The translations under genes and the position numbers were made by a program. This document shows, piece after piece, positions 1-6,668 of a DNA stretch of 13,565 nucleotides. Each line of letters starts with the position of its first letter. The first letter of the stretch is position 1. Below the pieces are notes generated by a model that worked only from the letters and a program-made list of their open reading frames with translations, had not been told where the DNA came from and searched no databases. Source of the stretch: SLJM01 sp964415785 (lineage in GTDB: Bacteria; Myxococcota_A; Bradymonadia; Bradymonadales; Bradymonadaceae); NCBI GenBank assembly GCA_964415785.1, contig CAYQBU010000108.1, positions 1 to 13,565 on the forward strand. Direction: 5' to 3'.

Positions 1-13
1 CTTCCGACTTCCG

Positions 14-367
14 TTAACCCGGCGGCCACGAAAAGTCTCGCCCGCCCAACACGTGCACATGCAGATGAAAGACCGTCTGACCCACGCCGGCGCCGTTGTT
101 GACGACCAGGCGAAAGCCGTCGTCTTCCAGGCCCTGCTCGATGGCCACCTTGCGGGCCGTCTGCATCAGCTTGCCGAGTAGCTGGGTATCCCCTTCATCG
201 GCATCAAATAAATTGACGATATGCTTTTTGGGGATCACCAAAATATGGATCGGCGCCGCGGCATTGATATCCTTGAACGCCAACACCTCGTCGTCTTCGT
301 AGACCTTCTCTGAGGGCATCTCCCCGCGGATGATCTTGCCGAATATGGTCTTGTTTTCCTCACTCAT
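14..367 (-). CDS. hinT: HIT family protein, HinT-type purine nucleoside phosphoramidase
   Basis: This 117-residue protein is a complete small HIT protein. The histidine triad HLHVHVL lies at residues 101-107 (His101, His103, His105), and the following LGGRDFSWPPG tail is typical of the HinT branch. In this family the middle histidine attacks the alpha-phosphate of AMP-linked substrates, so the expected activity is cytosolic hydrolysis of purine nucleoside phosphoramidates such as aminoacyl- or lysyl-AMP. The N-terminal FGKIIRGEMPSEKVYEDD and the internal ILVIPKKHI are also family hallmarks. The ATG at 365-367 is preceded by GAGGAG (373-378) with a 5-base spacer, which fixes the start. It lies 54 bases downstream of the acyltransferase gene on the same strand and may be cotranscribed with it. 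The family assignment is firm; the physiological substrate here is unknown. Confidence 0.95.
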   Translation of the reverse strand: MSEENKTIFGKIIRGEMPSEKVYEDDEVLAFKDINAAAPIHILVIPKKHIVNLFDADEGDTQLLGKLMQTARKVAIEQGLEDDGFRLVVNNGAGVGQTVFHLHVHVLGGRDFSWPPG

Positions 368-421
368 TCCCGCTCCTCATCTTGAGTTCACCAGTGACAA
401 AATACTCATCGTTTTTATCGA

Positions 422-2080
422 TCAAAGATCGACACTTCGCACCCGGTTGCCATAGAAGTAGAGCAACTCCACCTTCTGGATCATCACACCGTCGCTCCAA
501 TCCTGGACCACCTCCGGGGTGTGAAACATCTGCAGATACTCCACCCCCGACGCCGCGATCTCCTCGGCGTCGTGCTCATGGATATAGGGCGATAGCACCA
601 CCTCGCCTTGCTCCTCCAACACCTCCAGCCGATCGAGCAATAGCTTCAATCCCCGGTGCAGCTCATCCCAGGTGATCGTCTCCTCCGCGCCAAAGCGGAT
701 CAGCCGATAGACATCCCAATTTCGGTAGCGCTCCTGCAGGCGCTCAAAGAGCACCCAGCTCACCACCTGCGTGGGCATCAACACCGTATTCTTCAAAAAG
801 GACTCCGCGATCCGCTGCCCCGTCTGGCGCGTATACTCTCGGTCGCGCTCCCGATCGAAGACAATATCTCCTTCCAACGCCGACCGCACATAATCGACCC
901 GCGATACCCGCCGGCCCCGCCGATCGTAGCTCTCCCCGTCGGCTCGCACCTCGTTGCCAAAGGGATCCATGGGCTCCCCAAAGCGGATCACCGTCGTGGA
1001 GTCCATCTTCATCGTCTTGAGCACAAAGCGGGTGATCGTCGAGATCTGATTGAACTCGTCGACCTCGTTTAAATACCGCCCCTGCCCCTCGCGCTTGAAG
1101 TGGTCGTCGATCAGGCTCTCCCCCTCCAGCACCAGGTTGTAGTTAATCGTCATCGGGCAGATATAGATCGGGTCGGCCTCCTCGTCGCGCTGAAGGTTGT
1201 GGATAAAGGCATTGAGCGACGTCCCCAGCAGGCCCAACTTCAGATCCTGCTCCACCGCATTGGAGCGACACCGTGTCCCTCCGGGGAAGAACAGGCTGTG
1301 ATAGCCGTGCTCGATCGAGATCTGGGAGTATAGCTTGAGGACCCGCTTGTAGAGCTGGTGGCGAAGGCGCCGATCCACCTTGTAGGCCCCCAGGTTATTC
1401 ATGAAAAAACTCGTCAGCGGGTTGGTAAACAGATTCTTTCCCGCCCCGTAGGTCACCGGAGGAAGCCCCGCCGCATACAAAGACCACCCCATCAAAATAC
1501 TATCCATATTGGAGCTATGCGTAGGCACGAAGACCAGCGTGCCCTTGTCGGCCAACTGCTGCAGCCGATGCACAGGACCATCGAGCACCACCCGCTCGCT
1601 CAAATCCCGCACATGCCGAAGCGCCCGCTTGATATCCGAGCTCCCCTGGGGCATCTCCAACTCTGGCAGGTCCTGGGTCTTGAACAACAGACTCAGCCCG
1701 ATGGGCAGCGCCTCCGTGGCCATCCGATAGACCCAGGGATTAAAACGCCCCGCGATATCGTCGGCGTAGCTCTCGATGAGCGACCATAGAATCCGCCGCT
1801 TTTCCTTCTCCGACATCGTCGCCAGCCGCTTCGACAGCCGCCGCCACCAGGCGATGGACCGAATCTCTTCTTCCGGTCCCTGCTCGCGCTTGAGCCGCTC
1901 GATCTCCTGATAAGCAGCGTCATTGAGCACATACTCGATTCCCGTCCCCTCGGCGTGGCGCGAGTCGCGCACCACATTGTTGAAGGCCCGTCGGCTGACC
2001 TCATCGACCAGATGTGGCCGTTGGTCGCGCAATCGAAACAGGGGCGAATCATCACCAGGCAAGCGCTTCATTATACCCAT
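422..2080 (-). CDS. Glycerolipid acyltransferase (PlsB/PlsC-like family)
   Basis: A protein of about 552 residues with the signature of glycerophosphate acyltransferases. The HX4D catalytic motif is HSSNMD (His188, Asp193), preceded by a hydrophobic strand (TLVFVPT). The FFPGGTRCRS segment near residues 264-273 corresponds to the substrate-binding block seen as FPEGTRSR in PlsC-like enzymes. It is therefore expected to move an acyl chain onto glycerol-3-phosphate or a lysophospholipid at the inner face of the cytoplasmic membrane. It is much longer than PlsC (about 250 residues) and shorter than E. coli PlsB (about 800), with an N-terminal region of about 170 residues and a C-terminal helical region ending in LLYFYGNR, so sn-1 versus sn-2 specificity cannot be settled. 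The start is uncertain: three in-frame ATGs lie at 2083, 2080 and 2071, and the GAGGAG at 2084-2089 is 0, 3 and 12 bases away respectively. I chose 2080. Confidence 0.85.
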   Translation of the reverse strand: MGIMKRLPGDDSPLFRLRDQRPHLVDEVSRRAFNNVVRDSRHAEGTGIEYVLNDAAYQEIERLKREQGPEEEIRSIAWWRRLSKRLATMSEKEKRRILWSLIESYADDIAGRFNPWVYRMATEALPIGLSLLFKTQDLPELEMPQGSSDIKRALRHVRDLSERVVLDGPVHRLQQLADKGTLVFVPTHSSNMDSILMGWSLYAAGLPPVTYGAGKNLFTNPLTSFFMNNLGAYKVDRRLRHQLYKRVLKLYSQISIEHGYHSLFFPGGTRCRSNAVEQDLKLGLLGTSLNAFIHNLQRDEEADPIYICPMTINYNLVLEGESLIDDHFKREGQGRYLNEVDEFNQISTITRFVLKTMKMDSTTVIRFGEPMDPFGNEVRADGESYDRRGRRVSRVDYVRSALEGDIVFDRERDREYTRQTGQRIAESFLKNTVLMPTQVVSWVLFERLQERYRNWDVYRLIRFGAEETITWDELHRGLKLLLDRLEVLEEQGEVVLSPYIHEHDAEEIAASGVEYLQMFHTPEVVQDWSDGVMIQKVELLYFYGNRVRSVDL

Positions 2081-2108
2081 CATCTCCTCACCATTTTAGG
2101 TCTGGGTT

Positions 2109-2137
2109 ATGATAGGCATGCCCCCACCTGGGCGCAA
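2109..2137 (-). promoter_or_regulatory. Candidate sigma-70-like promoter for the acyltransferase-hinT pair
   Basis: Read on the minus strand, TTGCGC (2132-2137) is followed by a 17-base spacer and TATCAT (2109-2114). The -10 matches five of six consensus bases and the -35 keeps the TTG core. The predicted transcript would start near 2102 and have a leader of about 20 bases before the acyltransferase ATG. An 8-base palindrome, GGCATGCC (2115-2122), sits in the spacer next to the -10 box and could be an operator. If real, this promoter lets the acyltransferase be transcribed apart from the membrane protein gene upstream. It is a consensus match only. Confidence 0.35.
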
Positions 2138-2156
2138 TCTTCCCCGATCTCACTCC

Positions 2157-3452
2157 CTACCTTTTGCGCGGATAGAGCATCATCAAGATCAAGGCGTACA
2201 TGGGCATCATGGGCACCCGATAGCGCGACAGGGTGCCCAGATTTGTCGTCGCCAGCCCCACCCCCAGCCCAAATAGCAACACAAAGACCAGGCAAAACAT
2301 CAGCGGCGGGCTCTGACTCACCGCCCGCCACGTGCCGTGAAGCCCGCGACGCCACAGAATAAACACCCAACACCACAAAATGATCGCCATCTCCACCCCG
2401 TTGATCAGCGCCACCGCGTTGTGGGCCTCCCACACAAAGGGCCGAAATAGCGACGCCGTCAGCGCCACCGGCGCAAACGCCAATTGCCCTCCCAGGCTCG
2501 TCTCATCGGGGTTGCCGATCGCATACGACGAGCCCCCTTCCACGCGCTGGCCCTGGTACTGCAACTCCGCCGTCTCCTCCGCCAACGAATCCAGCGAGTA
2601 CTGGGGAAAGAGCGCCCCCAACCCCACCATCGCCACCACCGCCATCACCGCCGCCCCCACCAGGTATAGCGGCTTCGCTGCCACCGCCACCGACCCCTTC
2701 ACCGCCAGGGAGCGCTGCCAAAACCACCACACCCCGGCGGCGATGGCGAAGGGAAACAGCACATAGCTCTTGGCCACCGCCACCATCACCGTCCCCATCC
2801 CTCCCACCACCACCGCGCTCTTCCACCGGCCCCGGACCTGCCACCGATAAAACGCCCACACCATCCATCCCAACCCCGCGATCGCCACGGCTTCCTTGAC
2901 CACCCCGCTGGTCCAAAAGACCGCCGACGGCACCAGCAAAATCGCCACCACCAGACGCGTCCGGTAGCGCCCTGAGAAATACCCGCGAAACGCCACGTAC
3001 ATCGCCGCCTGACCGCTAAAGGCCAGCACGCTGAAAAACGCCCCCGTTCCCAGCTCCGACGACCCCGTCGCCGCCATCAAAAAGGCGCACATCCCGATCA
3101 TGCTCGTCGTCGAAGACCCCACATGCCCAAAGATATCCATCGGCAACCGGACATCCTGATCCTGCAAGATCAGGCCTATAAACTCCGGCCCCCAATGCCA
3201 GGGATCTCTCCACAGATACTCCGCCAACCGGTCCCCATAATAGTAATACTTCTCGATATCCCCGCCGCCGAGCACGTCGTAGGTCAACCAGATCAACACC
3301 ACGGAACTGATCAGATGGGCCACCAGACAGGTCCACAGATAGGGCCGGTCTTCTCGGGGAATCCGGGTCTGACACCCCATCAACACCGCCACCGCCCCCA
3401 GGCTGACCAACACGAAGACCGACCACTCATGAAAGGTCATCAACGCATCCAT
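2157..3452 (-). CDS. Polytopic membrane protein, possible polysaccharide polymerase or GT-C-like glycosyltransferase
   Basis: A 431-residue integral membrane protein with roughly ten hydrophobic segments (for example near 10-27, 41-58, 117-155, 166-202, 213-246, 262-282, 324-338, 346-367, 383-402 and 411-427). Two patterns stand out. One is PSAVFWTSGVVKE at 175-187, which resembles the conserved FW-S-G-K-E/D loop of bacterial EpsG/Wzy-like and related polysaccharide membrane proteins. The other is SRYRVPMMPMYALI near the C-terminus, resembling the R-x-R-x-P-x-x-P segment common in GT-C glycosyltransferases. An acidic/aromatic stretch GGGDIEKYYYYGD lies at 62-74. I infer a role in building a lipid-linked or surface glycan, but no catalytic residue can be assigned. 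An open frame extends upstream to 3497, but the ATG at 3450-3452 has GGAGGG (3458-3463) with a 5-base spacer, so I start there. The 3550 gene is divergent, 97 bases away. Confidence 0.7.
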   Translation of the reverse strand: MDALMTFHEWSVFVLVSLGAVAVLMGCQTRIPREDRPYLWTCLVAHLISSVVLIWLTYDVLGGGDIEKYYYYGDRLAEYLWRDPWHWGPEFIGLILQDQDVRLPMDIFGHVGSSTTSMIGMCAFLMAATGSSELGTGAFFSVLAFSGQAAMYVAFRGYFSGRYRTRLVVAILLVPSAVFWTSGVVKEAVAIAGLGWMVWAFYRWQVRGRWKSAVVVGGMGTVMVAVAKSYVLFPFAIAAGVWWFWQRSLAVKGSVAVAAKPLYLVGAAVMAVVAMVGLGALFPQYSLDSLAEETAELQYQGQRVEGGSSYAIGNPDETSLGGQLAFAPVALTASLFRPFVWEAHNAVALINGVEMAIILWCWVFILWRRGLHGTWRAVSQSPPLMFCLVFVLLFGLGVGLATTNLGTLSRYRVPMMPMYALILMMLYPRKR

Positions 3453-3549
3453 TCCATCCCTCCCCCTGATCTCTGCTGCCGGTGGACGCCCTCCCACCTT
3501 TCACGCTAGTTTATGACCATCTACTGACTCGACGACCTGCGATACCACC

Positions 3550-4122
3550 ATGGCCAACAACCACTCCCCAGACGATGAGACCACGGACCGGCTCCTGCTC
3601 GACGACGAGCCCGTCGGCCAGCAGCCCACCGTCGACCGCGAGGCCACGGTCCTCCTCGACGACCAGTCTCCCACGCCACCGCCGTCACACACCCCTTTCG
3701 ACGCCGAAGCCCCCACACCTCCGCCTCAAGACTTCGAATCCATCTCCTCCAGCGGGTTCATCCCTCAGACCAACTTTCAAAAGCCCTCCTCTGCCCAACC
3801 CTCGACCTCCTCGTCGTCATCCCAGCCGGCCTGGAAGGAGCACCTCCCCGACTTTTTCAAGGGGCGCTCGCTCAAAACCAAGGACGACGCCGAGCTCGCC
3901 GATCGCCTCCAATTTGGCGGCGGCGGCGTCCTCGCCGGTGCCATCATCGGCACCTTTTTGGGCCTCCTCAATACCGTCCTCCAGGGCTGGCATATCTCGG
4001 CGGGACTCCCCCAGATCTTTGCCCTCGCCGCCCTCCTCGCCTTCCTCTTTGGAGCCATGGGCGCCCTGCGGCCCCGCCGGATCCAATCGCTGCTCGACTC
4101 CCTCAACGATCGCCTGTCCTGA
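3550..4122 (+). CDS. Hypothetical protein: Ser/Thr/Pro-rich N-terminus with C-terminal two-helix membrane hairpin
   Basis: A 190-residue protein I cannot assign to a family. Residues 1-40 are acidic and hold two related segments, DRLLLDDEP and ATVLLDDQSP. Residues 41-95 are low-complexity Pro/Ser/Thr. A charged amphipathic stretch follows (about 96-121), then two membrane helices at about 125-145 and 153-173, and a short basic/helical tail. The N-terminal 120 residues and the tail would most likely both be cytoplasmic. The frame was chosen over an overlapping longer Pro/Ser-rich frame (3482-4177) because it alone gives membrane helices and an acidic head. No purine-rich ribosome binding site is visible before the ATG. 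It is the first gene of a plus-strand run followed 94 bases later by prfC. The Thr-x-Leu-Leu-Asp-Asp motifs invite the idea of a kinase substrate, which is inference only. Confidence 0.65.
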   Translation: MANNHSPDDETTDRLLLDDEPVGQQPTVDREATVLLDDQSPTPPPSHTPFDAEAPTPPPQDFESISSSGFIPQTNFQKPSSAQPSTSSSSSQPAWKEHLPDFFKGRSLKTKDDAELADRLQFGGGGVLAGAIIGTFLGLLNTVLQGWHISAGLPQIFALAALLAFLFGAMGALRPRRIQSLLDSLNDRLS

Positions 4123-4134
4123 TCCAATCGCCTC

Positions 4135-4164
4135 TTGCCAGCCTCCAATCGCCACACCTATGCT
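4135..4164 (+). promoter_or_regulatory. Candidate sigma-70-like promoter for prfC
   Basis: TTGCCA (4135-4140, five of six bases of the -35 consensus), an 18-base spacer and TATGCT (4159-4164, four of six) lie in the 94-base gap before prfC. The transcript would start near 4171 and have a leader of about 46 bases. The octamer CCAATCGC occurs three times around here (4083-4090, 4124-4131, 4145-4152), once inside the spacer and once just upstream of the -35 box. This is a consensus match without other support. Confidence 0.35.
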
Positions 4165-4216
4165 TCGCGGCAACTAAGCCCTCCACCCCCTTCTCTGCGT
4201 TCGGTTCCCTTTTAAT

Positions 4217-5860
4217 ATGAGCACCTCCACCCCTTCTGACAATATCGAACGCGAAGTCGCCCGCCGCCGCACCTTCGCCATCATCTCTCACCCCGACGCC
4301 GGTAAGACGACGCTCACCGAGAAGATGCTCCTCTATGGAGGCGCCATCCACCTCGCCGGCAGCGTCAAGAGCCGCCGCGCCGCCAAGCACGCCGTCTCTG
4401 ACTGGATGGAAATGGAAAAAGAGCGGGGCATCTCCGTGACCTCCTCGGTCCTCCAATTTCCCTACCACAACCGGGCCATCAATCTGCTCGACACCCCGGG
4501 CCACGCCGACTTCAGTGAGGACACCTATCGCACCCTCGCCGCCGCCGACAGCGCCGTCATGCTCATGGACGTCGCCAAGGGCGTCGAGGCCCAGACCTTA
4601 AAGCTCTTTAAGGTCTGCGCCATGCGCAAAATCCCCATCTTTACCTTCGTCAATAAGATGGACCGCTTCGGCCACCAACCCCTGGAGCTCATGGAGGAGA
4701 TCGAGGAGGTCCTCGGCATCCGCGCCTGCCCCATCAACTGGCCCATCGGTATGGGCAACGAATTTAAGGGCGTCTATGACCGCCAAAACGAAGAGATCAT
4801 CATCTTCGACTCCGACGGCTCTCACGGCGAGTCCATCGTCGACGAGACGCGGCTCAAGCTCGACGACCCGGAGGCCGAACAGCGCCTGGGCTCGCGCTTT
4901 TACGACAAGCTTCTCGAAGAGGTGGAACTCCTCGACATCGCCGGCGACCCCTTCGACCTGGAGCGGGTCCATGACGGTGACCTCACCCCCATGTTCTTCG
5001 GATCGGCGATCACCAACTTCGGCGTGCGCCCCTTCATGGACGCCTTCGTCGACATGGCCCCCTCGCCGGACCAGGCCAAGGAGCATATCGCCAACCCCAC
5101 GGACCCCGACTTCTCGGGCTTCGTCTTTAAGATCCAGGCCAATATGAACCCCGAGCACCGCGACCGCCTGGCCTTCGTTCGCATCACCTCCGGCACCTTC
5201 GAAAAAGATATGCAGGCCAAGCTGCTTCGCACGGACCGCCAGATCAAATTGGCCTATCCCCAGCAGATGATGGCCTCCAATCGCGAGATGGCCGACCGCG
5301 CCTACGCCGGCGACATCGTCGGCCTCTACGATCCCGGCCGCTTTCGCATCGGCGACACCCTCTACACCGGCGATCCCCCGGAACAAGAAAAGGACATCCC
5401 CCGCTTTAGCCCCGAGCACTTCGCCGTCGTCGAAATCCAGGACCCCCTGCGGCGAAAACAACTCACCAAGGGCCTCGACCAGCTCTCCGAAGAGGGCACC
5501 ATTCAGGTCTTTCGACAGCCCACCAAGGGCTCGCTGGACGCCGTCGTTGGCGCCGTCGGTATCCTCCAGTTTGAAGTCCTCAAATTCCGCTTAAAAAAAG
5601 AATATAACGTCCAGGTCAGCCTGCGCCGCCTCGACTTCCAGCACGCCCGCTGGGTCGATAGCGAGGTCGACCTCGACGCCCTCAACCGCCTGGACTTCCT
5701 CATGGTCCTCGAGGACCGCGACGGCCTGCCCATGCTCTTGTTGCGCAATAACTGGGCCCTCAACTACACCCAGCAAAACTACCCCGACCTCCGCCTGCTC
5801 CCCAACCCTCCCGGCACCCCGGGACTGGAGCAACTCCACGGCCAAACCCACGGCTTCTAA
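4217..5860 (+). CDS. prfC: Peptide chain release factor 3 (RF3), translational GTPase
   Basis: A 547-residue class II release factor. RF3 is a GTPase that removes RF1/RF2 from the ribosome after peptide release. All GTPase motifs are visible: G1 HPDAGKTT (25-32), G2 RGISVTSS (70-77), G3 DTPGHADF (92-99), G4 NKMDR (146-150) and a G5-like GSA near 261-263. The start of the GTPase region (RRRTFAIISHPDAGKTTLTE) and the TDRQ and GDIVGLYDPGRFRIGDTLY segments of domain II are close to the RF3 pattern. The IQVFRQPTKGSLDAVVGAVG stretch is the domain III hallmark that separates RF3 from EF-G and TypA. It is slightly longer than the usual 525-535 residues because of a Pro/Gly/Gln tail of about 20 residues. 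No Shine-Dalgarno sequence precedes the ATG, but the next Met is residue 37, past the P-loop, so the start is safe. elyC-like follows 22 bases later. Confidence 0.97.
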   Translation: MSTSTPSDNIEREVARRRTFAIISHPDAGKTTLTEKMLLYGGAIHLAGSVKSRRAAKHAVSDWMEMEKERGISVTSSVLQFPYHNRAINLLDTPGHADFSEDTYRTLAAADSAVMLMDVAKGVEAQTLKLFKVCAMRKIPIFTFVNKMDRFGHQPLELMEEIEEVLGIRACPINWPIGMGNEFKGVYDRQNEEIIIFDSDGSHGESIVDETRLKLDDPEAEQRLGSRFYDKLLEEVELLDIAGDPFDLERVHDGDLTPMFFGSAITNFGVRPFMDAFVDMAPSPDQAKEHIANPTDPDFSGFVFKIQANMNPEHRDRLAFVRITSGTFEKDMQAKLLRTDRQIKLAYPQQMMASNREMADRAYAGDIVGLYDPGRFRIGDTLYTGDPPEQEKDIPRFSPEHFAVVEIQDPLRRKQLTKGLDQLSEEGTIQVFRQPTKGSLDAVVGAVGILQFEVLKFRLKKEYNVQVSLRRLDFQHARWVDSEVDLDALNRLDFLMVLEDRDGLPMLLLRNNWALNYTQQNYPDLRLLPNPPGTPGLEQLHGQTHGF

Positions 5861-5882
5861 TCCAAGCTAATCTGGATTTTCC

Positions 5883-6668
5883 ATGTTCTGGATCAAAAAA
5901 GCGGTGGCTCTCCTCATCTCGCCCCTCTTTCTGATCCTATTGGCCTTTGTGGTCGGCTTTCTCCTCCACCGCTTCAGCGATCGCTGGCGCCACCTCGGCC
6001 GCTGGTGCGTCGGCCTCGCCGCCATCGCCCTCCTCGCCGTCAGCACCGGGCCCCTGGGCGAGGTCCTTCTCGCCCCTCTGGAACGCGCCCACCCCGCGAT
6101 CACCGAGCCCGCCGACCTCCCCACGGGCTCCGCCGACCAGCCCATCTCCATCATCGTCCTCGGCGGCGGCTACCATCCCCGCCAGGATCACCTTCCCACC
6201 TCGGAACTCACCGAGGCCTCCCTGGTCCGCCTCAACGAAGGCCTTCGCCTCCACCACGCCCTGGATCACTCCCAACTCGTCTTTTCCGGAGACGCCGTCC
6301 AACACCCCGGCTCCACCGCCCAGGCCATGGCCCACCTCGCCCCTTCCCTGGGCTTTGAAGACGAGCCCATACTCATGGACCGCGCCCGCGACACCGGCGA
6401 AGAGGCCGCCCACCTCTACGACCATCTCCAATCCCAGCAAGCCTCCCCGCAAGTCATCGTCGTCACCAGTGCCTCCCACATGCCGCGGGCCCGCCGCCTC
6501 TTCGAGCGCCAGGGCTTGACCGTCCACCCGGCGCCCACCCATTTTCTGACCGGCGACGCCCTCATCTCCCCGGGGCGCATCCTGCCCTCTTCCCACAATA
6601 TCCGCCGCGTCGAGCGCGCCCTCTACGAATATCTGGGCCTGACCTGGATCGCCCTCGGCGGCTCCTGA
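5883..6668 (+). CDS. ElyC/SanA/YdcF-family (DUF218) envelope protein
   Basis: A 261-residue inner-membrane protein with two N-terminal membrane helices (about 7-29 and 38-56) and a DUF218 domain from about 88 to 250. The family signature is clear: IIVLGGGYHP (90-99), SLVRLNEGLRLHHAL, LVFSGDA, RDTGEEAAH (169-177) and VTSASHMPRARRLF (194-207). The length, the two-helix start and the order of motifs match E. coli ElyC (YcbC, 259 residues), which is needed for normal peptidoglycan assembly and lipid-carrier use at low temperature. I therefore infer an envelope or undecaprenyl-phosphate related role; the biochemical activity of the family is not well settled. The gene begins 22 bases after the prfC stop, so cotranscription is likely. 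No ribosome binding site is visible. Its stop codon directly abuts the stop codon of the convergent lipoprotein gene. Confidence 0.85.
   Translation: MFWIKKAVALLISPLFLILLAFVVGFLLHRFSDRWRHLGRWCVGLAAIALLAVSTGPLGEVLLAPLERAHPAITEPADLPTGSADQPISIIVLGGGYHPRQDHLPTSELTEASLVRLNEGLRLHHALDHSQLVFSGDAVQHPGSTAQAMAHLAPSLGFEDEPILMDRARDTGEEAAHLYDHLQSQQASPQVIVVTSASHMPRARRLFERQGLTVHPAPTHFLTGDALISPGRILPSSHNIRRVERALYEYLGLTWIALGGS

Noticed and set aside
418..432. Hairpin TCGATC-AAA-GATCGA at the end of the acyltransferase gene as a terminator
   Set aside because: On the minus strand it is followed by TAAAAAC, not a T-tract, and the hinT gene follows closely on the same strand.
4083..4152. Three copies of CCAATCGC near the prfC start as a regulatory repeat
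   Set aside because: The copies are irregularly spaced (41 and 21 bases), one is in coding sequence, and similar octamers occur inside the kinase gene, so chance is likely.
3482..4177. 231-codon frame overlapping the 3550 gene on the same strand
   Set aside because: It gives an almost pure Pro/Ser/Arg/Thr sequence without hydrophobic structure, typical of a shifted frame in C-rich DNA; the 3550 frame gives membrane helices.
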